A stretch of 64,000 nt of DNA from JAEXOD01 sp043805435 (GCA_043805435.1 JAZDHY010000049.1:24998-88997), one strand, 5' to 3'. Positions 42,934 to 52,217 are shown, counted from the stretch's first letter. Numbers and translations: made by a program. Notes: generated by a model not told the origin, from the letters alone.

Positions 42934-44112
42934 ATGAATAAAAAAGCCTCTTTGAGCATTATTTTTGGAACAGTATTTATTGACTTGTTGGGATTTGGAA
43001 TATTAATACCAATATTGCCAATATTTGCAAGTAAACAATTACATATTTCCGATTTCCAAATAGGGATGATTGTTGCAATTTTTTCACTTGTGCAATTTTT
43101 ATTTAATCCTATTTTAGGCAAAGTATCCGATAAAATTGGAAGAAGACCTATTATTGTTATAACATTATTAATAACCTCCGTATCGTATATAATGTTTAGT
43201 TTTGCACATACATTTTGGATGTTATTTCTTTCAAGATTATTAGCAGGATTTGGAGGTAGTAATATTGGTGTAGCTCAGGCATACATTGCCGATATAACTT
43301 CAAAAGAAGAGCGTGCAAAAGGAATGGGAATGATTGGTGCAGCGTTTGGATTAGGGTTTTTGTTTGGACCAATGATTGGTGGTTTTTTATCTCAGTACGG
43401 TTATGAATATGCCAGCTACGGAAGTGCTGCATTTTCTTTTATAGCATTTGTTTTTGCTTTTTTCTTTTTACCGGAATCAAAGAAGATTTTAACCGAAAAA
43501 ACAGATATGAATTACAAAATTATTGATTTTAGATTTGCAAAAGAAACTCTAAAACATCCAACAATAGGATTGCTTATATTTGTATTTTTTCTGTTAGTAT
43601 TTTCAATGGCAAATATTTACGGTACATTTCCTTTAATTGGCAGTAAATTTTATCATTTTTCAAACAAAGATATTATTTATTTATATGTAATTATGGGGCT
43701 GATGGGAGCAATAATTCAAGGTGGATTAATGCGGTATCTAACCCAAAAAATAAGTGAAGTAAAACTTGTTATGTTTGGAATGGTCTGTTTAACAATTGGA
43801 CTTGGTTTAATTCCTTACGGAATAAATTATACAGGGGTGGTTGTTGCTATTATAATCTTATCGATTGGTAATGGTATTTTACAACCGGTAGTAATTAGTA
43901 TGATTTCAAAATATTCACCTGAACATAATCAGGGAGAAACCTTAGGTTTTAGTCAATCTCTTTCTGCTTTAGGCAGAGTTTTTGGTCCTTTGTGGGGTGG
44001 TTTTGCATACGATTTTATTGGTTATCAGGCACCTTTTTTAACTGGTTGCGTTATAAGTTTTATAGCTCTTTTATTAGGTGCAAAAATGTTAACTAAATTA
44101 GAAAGAAAATAA
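42934..44112 (+). CDS. MFS transporter (TetA-like, drug-proton antiporter type)
   Basis: This 392-residue protein has twelve predicted membrane helices. The antiporter motif A after helix 2 reads GKVSDKIGRRP, and LLAGFGGSNIGVAQAYIAD in helix 4-5 is typical of the TetA/multidrug group. It probably exports a small lipophilic molecule in exchange for protons. Substrate is not predictable, and resistance should not be assumed. It starts 12 bp after the CapA-like gene and ends 3 bp before dusB. Confidence 0.9.
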   Translation: MNKKASLSIIFGTVFIDLLGFGILIPILPIFASKQLHISDFQIGMIVAIFSLVQFLFNPILGKVSDKIGRRPIIVITLLITSVSYIMFSFAHTFWMLFLSRLLAGFGGSNIGVAQAYIADITSKEERAKGMGMIGAAFGLGFLFGPMIGGFLSQYGYEYASYGSAAFSFIAFVFAFFFLPESKKILTEKTDMNYKIIDFRFAKETLKHPTIGLLIFVFFLLVFSMANIYGTFPLIGSKFYHFSNKDIIYLYVIMGLMGAIIQGGLMRYLTQKISEVKLVMFGMVCLTIGLGLIPYGINYTGVVVAIIILSIGNGILQPVVISMISKYSPEHNQGETLGFSQSLSALGRVFGPLWGGFAYDFIGYQAPFLTGCVISFIALLLGAKMLTKLERK

Positions 44113-44115
44113 AAT

Positions 44116-45108
44116 ATGCTAAATATAGATAATAAAATTAAAGTAAAAAATGGTTTATTACTTGCTCCTATGGAGGATGTAACAAATTTAGCTTTTAGAA
44201 GATTGTGCAAGGAGTTGGGTGCCGATATAGTATATACAGAGTTTGTTAACTCTGAGGGATTAATCCGCAATAATAAAAAAACTAAAGAAAAATTGCTGAT
44301 TGAAGATTTTGAAAGACCAATTGGAATACAAATTTATGGCGAAAATACTGAGTCTATGATTAAAGCCGCTAAACTTGCTGAAGAGGCTAATCCTGATTTA
44401 ATTGACATAAATGCCGGCTGTTGGGTAAAAAAAGTCTGCAATAGAGGAGCAGGTGCCGGATTATTGCGTGATCCTATATATATGCAAAAAATGGCTGAAG
44501 AAATTGTTAAAGCTGTTAATCTTCCTGTTACTGTTAAAACGCGAATTGGTTGGGATGAAAGCAATTTTGTTATACTTGAAGTTGCAAAACGTTTGGAAGA
44601 TGTGGGAGTAAAAGCATTAACAGTTCATTGCAGAACACGAGTACAGGGGCATTCCGGTGATGCTGATTATAGCTGGATTCCTAAAATAAAAGAAGTTGTC
44701 TCTATTCCGGTTATAGTAAATGGCGGAATATTTACAGCCGAAGATGTTTTTAATGTTTTTAATAATTATAATCCTGACGGTGTAATGATTGCGCGCGGAG
44801 CAATAAATCATCCATGGATTTTTAAAGAAGCCAAAGAAATTATGGAAACCGGAAAAATTTCTACTATTGTTAATCCGGAATTACGCATACAAACCGCATT
44901 AAAACATTTGAGGTATGAATTAGAGCTTAAAGAGGAAAAAAGGGCTGTCATACCGTTCAGAAAGTATTATAGCGGTTATTTGAAAGGATTGCACAATAGT
45001 TCAAAAATTCGTCAAGAGATTATGAAACATGAAACCTATGAAGGTGTGGAAAAAGTGTTATTAGGTTTTTTAGATGAAATTAACGATTTAGAAATAAACT
45101 CAATATAA
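44116..45108 (+). CDS. dusB: tRNA-dihydrouridine synthase (DusB-like)
   Basis: This 330-residue FMN barrel has APMEDVTNLAFRRL, GIQIYGE, DINAGCWVKK with the catalytic Cys, the phosphate-binding VNGGI and MIARGAI. DusB reduces uridine in tRNA with NADPH. The residue after the catalytic Cys is Trp rather than the usual Pro (GCP), and a second Cys follows the KKV. These are visible oddities in an otherwise normal protein. It lies 3 bp after the transporter gene. Confidence 0.92.
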   Translation: MLNIDNKIKVKNGLLLAPMEDVTNLAFRRLCKELGADIVYTEFVNSEGLIRNNKKTKEKLLIEDFERPIGIQIYGENTESMIKAAKLAEEANPDLIDINAGCWVKKVCNRGAGAGLLRDPIYMQKMAEEIVKAVNLPVTVKTRIGWDESNFVILEVAKRLEDVGVKALTVHCRTRVQGHSGDADYSWIPKIKEVVSIPVIVNGGIFTAEDVFNVFNNYNPDGVMIARGAINHPWIFKEAKEIMETGKISTIVNPELRIQTALKHLRYELELKEEKRAVIPFRKYYSGYLKGLHNSSKIRQEIMKHETYEGVEKVLLGFLDEINDLEINSI

Positions 45109-45127
45109 TTTATCAAAGGAAACGATT

Positions 45128-45712
45128 TTGATTTATAATAAAATAGCAAAATACGCATCGTATTTATTTGTGCCTCCAACTTTTACTTTGTTCTTATTTA
45201 TATGGGTGATTTTTTCGTTTGAAAAAGAAAAACCTATTCCAATAATTATTTCAGTATTGTTAACTTTAGTTATTCCAATAATTGTGTTTATTTGGTTCAA
45301 ACATAACGGAAAAGTACAAGATTACGATGCCTCTATCAAAGAAGAGAGAACAACCTTATATAACATTGGTATATTATTATGTTTAGGCGGTTTTGTTTTT
45401 TCAAAAACAATGGCTTATTCTACTCAATTTACTTCTTTGTGGATTATATATGTAATTAATACAACTTTATTAATTGCAATAAATAAACGTTGGAAAATAA
45501 GTGCACACATGATAGGAATTTCTGCACCAATGGGTGCGTTTTTTTATTTTAACAGTAATTATGCTTATTTGTTAATTCCTTTAGCAATAATTCTTGTTTG
45601 GGCGCGTTTAAAATTAAAAATGCATACGGTTTTACAAATTGCAGCAGGATTTTTATTCGGTTTTTTATTAACTTTATTACAATTAAAAATATTTGGTTCT
45701 AATCCATTATGA
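45128..45712 (+). CDS. PAP2-like integral membrane protein
   Basis: This 194-residue protein has five or six membrane helices. Near the C-terminus, KISAHMIG and later WARLKLKMHTVLQIAAGFLFG resemble the second and third phosphatase motifs of PAP2 lipid phosphatases (SxH then RxxxxxHxxxQxxxG). The first motif is only partly present (KEER), so catalytic activity is uncertain. The start is TTG at 45128, with AAAGGAAA upstream. It overlaps the PolX-like gene by 4 bp. Confidence 0.72.
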   Translation: MIYNKIAKYASYLFVPPTFTLFLFIWVIFSFEKEKPIPIIISVLLTLVIPIIVFIWFKHNGKVQDYDASIKEERTTLYNIGILLCLGGFVFSKTMAYSTQFTSLWIIYVINTTLLIAINKRWKISAHMIGISAPMGAFFYFNSNYAYLLIPLAIILVWARLKLKMHTVLQIAAGFLFGFLLTLLQLKIFGSNPL

Positions 45713-47424
45713 TAGATGAAGAGAGACTTATAGAATTATTAAACAAAACTGCCAAATTGTTGGAGTTTGTTGATGAAAATAAATTTAAAATTTTAGCATA
45801 TTCAAATGGTGCTGAAATAATTGAATCTTATGATGGCAAATTTTTTGAATTGTACAATTCCGGTGCATATAAAAATGTAAAAGGAATAGGTAAAGGTCTT
45901 CAGGAGTTTATTAAAGAATTTGCTGAAACTAATAGTGTGTTAATTTACGAGCAACTTTTAGATAAAGCACCTGTTGGTATTTTTGATATGTTAAAAATTA
46001 AAGGACTTGGCTTAAAAAAAATTAAAAACATTTACGAAAGTCTTAACATCCAAACATTTGAACAATTGGAACAGGCTTGTATTTCGGGAAAAATTCTTGA
46101 AGTAAAAGGCATTACAGAAAAGTTTGTAAAAGACATTTTAGAAGAAATTAATAGAATAAAAAAAGACAGAAATAAACTATTGTTAAGCAAAGCTTTGTTA
46201 ATGGCTGAAAATTTGATTAATTACTTAATAGTTAATCCGTTAATTATTAAAGTAGAAACCGTTGGTCAACTTTGCAGAAATATGGAAGTAATTAGTAAAT
46301 CGGAAATAATTGTATATTTAAATACTGATGCAAATTTTATAGATATCATTAAAAATAAATATGTTGTTACTTCCGTTTCAAGTTTTGAAAAATATGAAGA
46401 ATATGAATTATTAGTAGGCAGCAGTAATCATATTACGGTTTATTTATGCAATTCCATTGAAAGATATAATTATACAAAATTTGTTAAAACAGGCTCCACA
46501 CAGTTTTTAGAAAAATATTTTGGGGGTTTAGACGCTGAAAATTTTCAAAACGAAAATGATTATTTTAATTCACATAATTTAACTTTCTTAAATTATGAAG
46601 TTAGAGAGGTTGAAGCACTACCTTATATTAACAAGCTAGAATTAAATAGCAATCTTACAAAAGAGAATATAAAGGGGCTTATTCATTTTCATACAACTTA
46701 TTCCGATGGTATTGCAACCCCCGAAGAAATGATTGCCGAAAGTGTAATAAATGGTTTAATATATAATGTTATTTCCGATCACAGTAAATCCGCCTTTTAT
46801 GCTAATGGGTTAAATGAAGATAGGTTATTAAAACAGAGAGAACATATTAACCGTTTGACAAAAACAGACGGCACCTATATTTTTCAAGGAATTGAAAGCG
46901 ATATTATTGCTGATGGTAACTTGGATTATGACAACACTATTTTAAAAGAACTTGATTTTGTAATAGCTTCTGTTCATTCAAGATTTGATATGAGCAAAGA
47001 AGAAATGACAAATAGGATAATAAAAGCAATAGAAAATCCTTACACCGATGTTATTGGACATGTAACCGGACGTGTATTGTTAAGAAGAAAACCATACGAA
47101 TTGGATATTTATAAAATATTAGATGCCTGCGTACAAAACGATGTGGCAATTGAAATTAACTCGGCACCTTCCAGGTTAGACTTGGATTGGAGGAATATAT
47201 ATTATGCCCGCGAAAAAGGCTGCAAGTTTTGTATAAATCCCGATGCTCATGCAACTTCTGAAATTCAAGTAATACAATACGGAGTGAAGATTGCGCGAAA
47301 GGGTGGTATTCAAATTAATGATGTGATAAATTGTTTTGATGTTGATGATTTTATTAGTTATATAAATAGAAAAGTAACAAGAAAATTTAACAGGAGGCAG
47401 TATGGAATTGAAAGAATTAATTAG
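45709..47424 (+). CDS. polX: PolX-like protein with degenerate polymerase site and intact PHP domain
   Basis: This 571-residue protein has full bacterial PolX length: an 8-kDa-like and helix-hairpin-helix region (1-160), a palm/thumb region, and a C-terminal PHP domain from about 322. In the palm, canonical G-S-x-R-R-x2-E-T-V-G-D-x-D reads G186-QLCRNMEVIS-K-S-E199, so both metal-binding Asp are replaced (Lys197, Glu199). The third Asp position is Tyr245. The PHP ligands are all kept: HFH, SDHS, GIESD, SVHS, IGH and NPDAH. It is therefore likely a 3'-5' exonuclease or AP-site enzyme rather than a polymerase. Coupled to the upstream gene by 4 bp. Confidence 0.88.
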   Translation: MIDEERLIELLNKTAKLLEFVDENKFKILAYSNGAEIIESYDGKFFELYNSGAYKNVKGIGKGLQEFIKEFAETNSVLIYEQLLDKAPVGIFDMLKIKGLGLKKIKNIYESLNIQTFEQLEQACISGKILEVKGITEKFVKDILEEINRIKKDRNKLLLSKALLMAENLINYLIVNPLIIKVETVGQLCRNMEVISKSEIIVYLNTDANFIDIIKNKYVVTSVSSFEKYEEYELLVGSSNHITVYLCNSIERYNYTKFVKTGSTQFLEKYFGGLDAENFQNENDYFNSHNLTFLNYEVREVEALPYINKLELNSNLTKENIKGLIHFHTTYSDGIATPEEMIAESVINGLIYNVISDHSKSAFYANGLNEDRLLKQREHINRLTKTDGTYIFQGIESDIIADGNLDYDNTILKELDFVIASVHSRFDMSKEEMTNRIIKAIENPYTDVIGHVTGRVLLRRKPYELDIYKILDACVQNDVAIEINSAPSRLDLDWRNIYYAREKGCKFCINPDAHATSEIQVIQYGVKIARKGGIQINDVINCFDVDDFISYINRKVTRKFNRRQYGIERIN

Positions 47425-47923
47425 AAGTATTCCGGATTTTCCTAAAGAAGGAATTGTTTTTAGAGATATTACAACTTTATTAAATAATCCTGAAGGAATT
47501 AAGGAAGCATTAAATAATCTTTATGAACTGGCAAAAGATAAAGGAATTACCAAGGTAGTTGGAATTGAATCGCGCGGATTTATTTTAGGCGGGGCACTTG
47601 CAGTAAAACTTGGTGCCGGATTTGTACCCATACGTAAACCGGGTAAACTGCCATCAGTTACAATTAGCGAAACTTACTTTTTAGAATACGGAAGTGATTC
47701 AATAGAAATACACAAAGATGCCATAAGTGCAGGTGACAAGGTTTTATTGCATGACGATTTGCTAGCAACCGGCGGAACAATGGAAGCCGCATGTAAATTA
47801 GTTGAAAAGTTAGGTGCTGAAATTGTACAAATATCATTTTTAATTGATCTAACATTCTTAAATGGCGGGAAAAAATTAGAAAAATATGATGTTCATTCTT
47901 TAATTGAATATGACAGCGAATAG
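47402..47923 (+). CDS. apt: Adenine phosphoribosyltransferase
   Basis: This 173-residue protein starts with IRSIPDFPKEGIVFRDIT, the Apt N-terminal signature. It has the flexible-loop region RKPGKLP and the PRPP-binding VLLHDDLLATGGT. It salvages adenine to AMP. AGGAGG at 47392-47397 supports the start, which lies 23 bp inside the end of the PolX-like gene. A small palindromic repeat element follows. Confidence 0.96.
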   Translation: MELKELIRSIPDFPKEGIVFRDITTLLNNPEGIKEALNNLYELAKDKGITKVVGIESRGFILGGALAVKLGAGFVPIRKPGKLPSVTISETYFLEYGSDSIEIHKDAISAGDKVLLHDDLLATGGTMEAACKLVEKLGAEIVQISFLIDLTFLNGGKKLEKYDVHSLIEYDSE

Positions 47924-47944
47924 TATTAAAGGTCTTTAAAAATT

Positions 47945-48004
47945 AAAATTCGCGCTGCAAGCAGGTTTTACGACCAAACAATATTAAATTGTAGTGCGAA
48001 TTTT
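47945..48004. repeat. 60-bp inverted-repeat element of the TTGTAG family
   Basis: Its ends, AAAATTCGCGCTGCAA (47945-47960) and TTGTAGTGCGAATTTT (47989-48004), are inverted repeats matching at 14 of 16 positions. The right end resembles the TTGTAGAGCGAACTTTAG hairpin start in the repeats at 16.6-16.9 kb, so it belongs to the same dispersed family. It lies between two convergent genes and might also help termination. Confidence 0.6.
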
Positions 48005-48059
48005 ATTTGCTTCAAAATTATTCAATTGACATATATTTCTTAATTGTTAAAAAATGTTT

Positions 48060-48749
48060 TTACTCAACCCGCCATTTTTTAGGTGCAATAATTACAACAA
48101 ATTCACCTTTAACGGTTTTTTGGTCAAAATTAGTTAAAATCTCTTTTGGTGTGCCTTCCCAACATTCTTCAAACATTTTTGTAAGCTCTCGGTAAACTAA
48201 TATTAAACGATCCGGCATATATTCGTTTAACTCGTTAATTAGCTTTTCAATTCTGTACATTGACTCATATAAAATGATTGTCCGTTCTTCGTCAAAAAGT
48301 TGTTTTATTTTGGTTTGACGGCCTTTTTTTTGAGGTAAAAAACCTTCATAAACAAATGAATCGGACGGGATACCGCTAATACTCATAGCTAATAAAGCAG
48401 CATTTGCTCCGGGTACACCAATTATATTAATACCGTTTTTTTTAGCTTTACTAACTAATCTACATCCCGGATCAGAAATTGTCGGAGTTCCCGCATCGGA
48501 AATTAAAGCGGCATTTTTTCCTTCAACTATGTATTTAATATAATTATCAATTTTACGCTCTTCGTTACCGGCATTTAAAACGTAAAGTTTGTTTTCTATT
48601 TCGTATTTTTTTAATAAAATACCACTAACACGAGTATCTTCGCAAATTACAAAATCAACCTTTTTAAGTGTTTCAATTGCTCTAAGCGTAATATCACCTA
48701 AATTTCCAATAGGTGTTGATACAATATATAAGTCGCCCGAATTTGTCAT
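48060..48749 (-). CDS. rsmI: 16S rRNA (cytidine-2'-O-)-methyltransferase RsmI
   Basis: This 229-residue protein, from the preferred start MTNSGDLYIV, has VSTPIGNLGDITLRA, CEDTRVSG, ISDAGTPTISDPG and GVPGANA, the full set of RsmI motifs of the tetrapyrrole-methylase fold. It methylates the 2'-O of C1402 in 16S rRNA. A longer frame reaches 48785, but the ATG at 48749 follows a GGGA and is where the family begins. It converges on apt and diverges from the lysine pathway genes. Confidence 0.93.
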   Translation of the reverse strand: MTNSGDLYIVSTPIGNLGDITLRAIETLKKVDFVICEDTRVSGILLKKYEIENKLYVLNAGNEERKIDNYIKYIVEGKNAALISDAGTPTISDPGCRLVSKAKKNGINIIGVPGANAALLAMSISGIPSDSFVYEGFLPQKKGRQTKIKQLFDEERTIILYESMYRIEKLINELNEYMPDRLILVYRELTKMFEECWEGTPKEILTNFDQKTVKGEFVVIIAPKKWRVE

Positions 48750-48879
48750 AATTTTTCCCAAAATATTCAACATAAATTTAAGCAAAAATAATCAAATTGA
48801 TAAATCTTTTCTTGATAGTTATTGCAAATTTGACGAAATTAAACAAACATGATTAAACAATCTTATTTTACGGGTGCTT

Positions 48880-50169
48880 ATGAACAAAAAAATTGGTATT
48901 AGAAGAGAAGACAAAAATAAATGGGAAGTTCGTGTACCTATTATTCCTGAAGCTGTAAAAAAAATTAAAAACGAGTGGGGAATTGATGTTGTTGTTCAAC
49001 CCTTTCCAAAACGAGCTTATTCTGATGATGAATATTTATTAGATGGAGCAGAAATTAACGAAGATTTAAGTAAATGTAAAACTATTATTGCCGTTAAAGA
49101 GATACCCATTGATTTATTATTGCCCGAAAAAACTTATATGTTTTTTTCGCATACAATTAAGGGTCAAAAGTATAATATACCTTTACTAAAGCAATTAATA
49201 AAATTAAAAAGTACATTAATTGATTATGAATGCATTAAAAACGATAAAGGCCAAAGATTAGTTTTTTTTGGCAGATTTGCAGGACTGGCGGGTATGATTG
49301 ATGCATTTCATGGTTTAGGCCAAAGATTTAAGGCTTTGGGTAAAGATACAATATTTTTAAAAATTAATCCGGCTTATGAATATAAAGATTTAGCTGAAGC
49401 AAAAGAGGCAATAAAAAAAATAGGAGAAGAAATAACCAAAGATGGAATTGACCATCTGAATAAACCACTTGTTTTTGGGTTTGCCGGTTATGGAAACGTT
49501 TCTAAAGGAGCTCAGGAAATTTTTGATTATTTGCCTTTTAAGGAAATAAAAGCCGATGAAATAAAAAATATACCACTAGAAAATTCTAATAATTATGTAT
49601 ATAAAGTTGTTTTTGCCGAAAAGGATTTAGTTGAACCTATTGATAGAGATTACCAATTCGATTTACAAGATTATTTTAAAAATCCCGCTAAATATAAATC
49701 AAAATTCGAAAATTATTTGCCTGCTTTAACTGTATTGATTAATGCAATTTATTGGGACGATAGATATCCTAGGTTAGTTTCAAAGGAGTTCTTAAAAAAT
49801 ATTAAAAATGATTTAGTGCTTATAAGTGATATTAGCTGCGATATTGATGGAGCTATTGAAATAACAAATAACTCGACAAAACCGGATGAACCGGCTTATG
49901 TATATAATCCGAAAAACGATTCCTTTACAATGGGGTATGAAGGTGCCGGAATTGTTGATATGGCTGTTGATAATTTACCATGTGAGCTGCCCCGTGACGC
50001 TTCTGATGCTTTCAGTAATGCGCTGCTGCCGTTTATTGGTGATATAGCCGGCAATGATTTTACAGATTCTTTTGAAAACTTAAAGTTATGTGACGAAATT
50101 AAAAATGCAATAATATTATTAAATGGGGAATTTACCCCAAATTACAGATATATGGAAAAATATTTATAA
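48880..50169 (+). CDS. Lysine-ketoglutarate reductase (saccharopine-forming) domain protein
   Basis: This 429-residue protein begins IGIRREDKNKWEVRVPIIP and has FFSHTIKGQKYNIPLL, FFGRFAGLAGM and the Rossmann-type FGFAGYGNVSKGAQEI. This is the arrangement of the reductase half of eukaryotic-type LKR/SDH. It condenses lysine with 2-oxoglutarate to saccharopine using NADPH. The open frame extends to a GTG at 48874, but the ATG at 48880 is the better start. The saccharopine dehydrogenase is encoded separately 36 bp downstream, so the two animal/plant domains occur here as an operon. Confidence 0.85.
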   Translation: MNKKIGIRREDKNKWEVRVPIIPEAVKKIKNEWGIDVVVQPFPKRAYSDDEYLLDGAEINEDLSKCKTIIAVKEIPIDLLLPEKTYMFFSHTIKGQKYNIPLLKQLIKLKSTLIDYECIKNDKGQRLVFFGRFAGLAGMIDAFHGLGQRFKALGKDTIFLKINPAYEYKDLAEAKEAIKKIGEEITKDGIDHLNKPLVFGFAGYGNVSKGAQEIFDYLPFKEIKADEIKNIPLENSNNYVYKVVFAEKDLVEPIDRDYQFDLQDYFKNPAKYKSKFENYLPALTVLINAIYWDDRYPRLVSKEFLKNIKNDLVLISDISCDIDGAIEITNNSTKPDEPAYVYNPKNDSFTMGYEGAGIVDMAVDNLPCELPRDASDAFSNALLPFIGDIAGNDFTDSFENLKLCDEIKNAIILLNGEFTPNYRYMEKYL

Positions 50170-50205
50170 AATTACATCTATTTTAGAAAAAATAAGGAGT
50201 AAGTT

Positions 50206-51525
50206 ATGAAAAATGTTTTAGTATTAGGAGCCGGATTGGTTACTAAACCTATTGTTCGTTATTTGTTAGACCAAAATGATATTAAAGTTACTGTTGCAAG
50301 CCGAACAGTAAGTAAAGCTAAAGTATTAATTGATGATCATGTAAACGGTATTGCCGTAGAACTTGATGTTAAAGATGAATTAAAATTAGAAAGTATTATT
50401 AAAGAAACAGATATTGCAATTAGTTTATTACCTTATATTTATCACGTTAAAGTAGCCGGATTTTGTCTTAAATACAATAAACATCTTGTAACTACATCTT
50501 ATGTTAGTCCTGCTATGCAGGCTTTAGATGCAGAAGCTAAAGCAAAAGGTTTGTTGTTTTTAAATGAAATCGGATTGGACCCGGGTATTGACCACATGAG
50601 CGCAATGAAAATAATTGATGATATTAAAAACAACGGTGGTAAAGTTATATCCTTCGAATCGATTTGCGGTGGTTTACCGGCCCCTGATTGTAACGATAAT
50701 CCTTTTGGATATAAGTTCTCATGGAGTCCCCGCGGTGTTGTTTTGGCAGGACGAAATAACTCGCATTTTCTTAAAGACGGGGAAGAGATAAGTATTGAAG
50801 GTAAAAATTTATTTAAAAACCATTGGTTAAAAGAAGTAAAAGGACTAGGACAATTGGAAGTTTACCCAAACAGGGATTCGATGCTTTATAAAGAATTATA
50901 TGGGTTATTGGACTCAAAAACTATTTTCCGCGGCACTTTTAGAAACATTGGCTGGTGTGATACAATATTTAATATCTCTAAATTAGGATTTTTAGACGAT
51001 ACAATAAGACCGGAATTAAAAAACAAACCGTTAGTTGAAGTTGTTGGTTGTTTAATTGGCGAAACAGATAATAATAAGGTAAAAGTAAGCTTGTGCAAAA
51101 AATTAGATTTGCCGATTGATTCTGAAATTATTGCAAAATTTGAATGGCTTGGATTATTTGGTGACGTAGTTGTTGAAGCAGATCCTACATATCTTGATAT
51201 TTTGGCCAATAGAATGTTGGAATTGATGCCTTATAAAAAAGGTGAAGTTGATATGATTGTTTTACAGCACGATTTTATTGCCGAATATCCAAACAAAAAA
51301 GAAGCTGTAACATCTCTTTTGCTTGATTATGGTATTAAAGACGGCGATTCTGCTATGGCCCGTACCGTTAGTTTACCTGCTGCGATTGCAGTAAAATTGA
51401 TATTGGAAAATAAAATTAATTTAACAGGTGTTCATATACCGGTATTGCCTGAAATTTATTTGCCGGTTATGGAAGAATTGGAAAAAATGAATATTAAATT
51501 TGTGGAGACAACAAAAGAAATATAA
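50206..51525 (+). CDS. Saccharopine dehydrogenase (SDH half)
   Basis: This 439-residue protein has an N-terminal NAD(P) fold VLVLGAGLVTKPIVRYL, then ASRTVSKA, NEIGLDPGIDHM (a conserved active-site segment) and GGLPAPDCNDNP. It matches the C-terminal half of bifunctional LKR/SDH and yeast Lys9-like dehydrogenases. It would turn saccharopine into glutamate and aminoadipate semialdehyde. AAGGAG sits 8 bp before the ATG. With the preceding gene it forms a complete saccharopine route, most probably for lysine degradation. Confidence 0.88.
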   Translation: MKNVLVLGAGLVTKPIVRYLLDQNDIKVTVASRTVSKAKVLIDDHVNGIAVELDVKDELKLESIIKETDIAISLLPYIYHVKVAGFCLKYNKHLVTTSYVSPAMQALDAEAKAKGLLFLNEIGLDPGIDHMSAMKIIDDIKNNGGKVISFESICGGLPAPDCNDNPFGYKFSWSPRGVVLAGRNNSHFLKDGEEISIEGKNLFKNHWLKEVKGLGQLEVYPNRDSMLYKELYGLLDSKTIFRGTFRNIGWCDTIFNISKLGFLDDTIRPELKNKPLVEVVGCLIGETDNNKVKVSLCKKLDLPIDSEIIAKFEWLGLFGDVVVEADPTYLDILANRMLELMPYKKGEVDMIVLQHDFIAEYPNKKEAVTSLLLDYGIKDGDSAMARTVSLPAAIAVKLILENKINLTGVHIPVLPEIYLPVMEELEKMNIKFVETTKEI

Positions 51526-51548
51526 TACATTAAATTTGTAAAAAATTG

Positions 51549-51608
51549 GATGGGGCTGTTGGAATATTTATTTTAGTAAAAAATCTTTAATAAATCGGCA
51601 GTCCCATC
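51549..51608. repeat. 60-bp imperfect inverted repeat after the saccharopine operon
   Basis: GATGGGGCTG (51549-51558) pairs with CAGTCCCATC (51599-51608) with one G-U pair. A second inner pair, ATTTATT with AATAAAT, extends the hairpin. No T-run follows, so it may be a weak terminator, an mRNA 3'-stabilising hairpin or a small mobile element. Confidence 0.5.
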
Positions 51609-51680
51609 AAGAATATTTATATTAAGCTATTTTGAATTATAATTAATTGAAAGAATTTTTAAGTTATAAATATAAGTTTT

Positions 51681-51699
51681 AACCCTGAAAGGGTGAAAT
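51681..51699 (+). repeat. REP-like repeat, left copy 1
   Basis: AACCCTGAAAGGGTGAAAT contains the small hairpin CCCT-GAA-AGGG. It is identical to the copy at 51731 except at the final base, and in inverted form to that at 52218. Confidence 0.8.
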
Positions 51700-51730
51700 T
51701 ATTATAGCAAATTTGGGTACACAATATTGG

Positions 51731-51750
51731 AACCCTGAAAGGGTGAAATA
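51731..51750 (+). repeat. REP-like repeat, left copy 2
   Basis: AACCCTGAAAGGGTGAAATA lies directly before the transposase start codon. Its exact reverse complement is found just after the gene at 52218-52237. Confidence 0.85.
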
Positions 51751-51754
51751 AAAA

Positions 51755-52216
51755 ATGAATGGAACATTTGCACAGATATATATTCAGGTTGTATTTGCAG
51801 TAAAAGATAGAGAAGCACTTTTACAAAAACCTTGGCAAGAGGAAGTATTTAAATATATTGCCGGAATAATAACTACAAAAAAACAAAAGCCTATTATTGT
51901 AAATGGTTATTTAGATCATATTCATATATTTTTTGGACTAAAACCTTCAATGAATATCTCGGATTTGGTAAGAGATATAAAAAATAATACCACAAAATTT
52001 ATTAATGAGAAAAAATTTATTAATGGAAAATTCTTATGGCAGGAAGGATATGGTGCTTTTTCATATTCTCATTCTCATGTCGAAAATGTTTATCAATATG
52101 TGTTAAATCAAGAAAAACATCATCAAAAGAAATCCTTTAAAGAAGAATATATAGAATTTCTAAAAAAATTTGAAATAGTATATGATGAAAAATATTTATT
52201 TAAATGGATAGAATAA
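51755..52216 (+). CDS. IS200-like / REP-associated tyrosine (HUH) transposase
   Basis: This 153-residue single-domain Y1 transposase has the metal-binding HUH motif in DHIHIFFG near residue 50. WQEGYGAFSYS follows near 91, and the C-terminal helix YVLNQEKHH carries the probable nucleophile Tyr. The gene is complete with no frameshift, so it may be active. It is flanked within a few bases by inverted copies of a 20-bp palindromic repeat, the arrangement expected for a transposase that recognises REP-type hairpins. It carries no accessory TnpB. Confidence 0.9.
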   Translation: MNGTFAQIYIQVVFAVKDREALLQKPWQEEVFKYIAGIITTKKQKPIIVNGYLDHIHIFFGLKPSMNISDLVRDIKNNTTKFINEKKFINGKFLWQEGYGAFSYSHSHVENVYQYVLNQEKHHQKKSFKEEYIEFLKKFEIVYDEKYLFKWIE

Positions 52217-52217
52217 C

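Noticed and set aside
42934..44112. Tetracycline resistance gene
   Set aside because: The protein is a general MFS antiporter of the TetA-like type; nothing in the sequence or context shows drug specificity.
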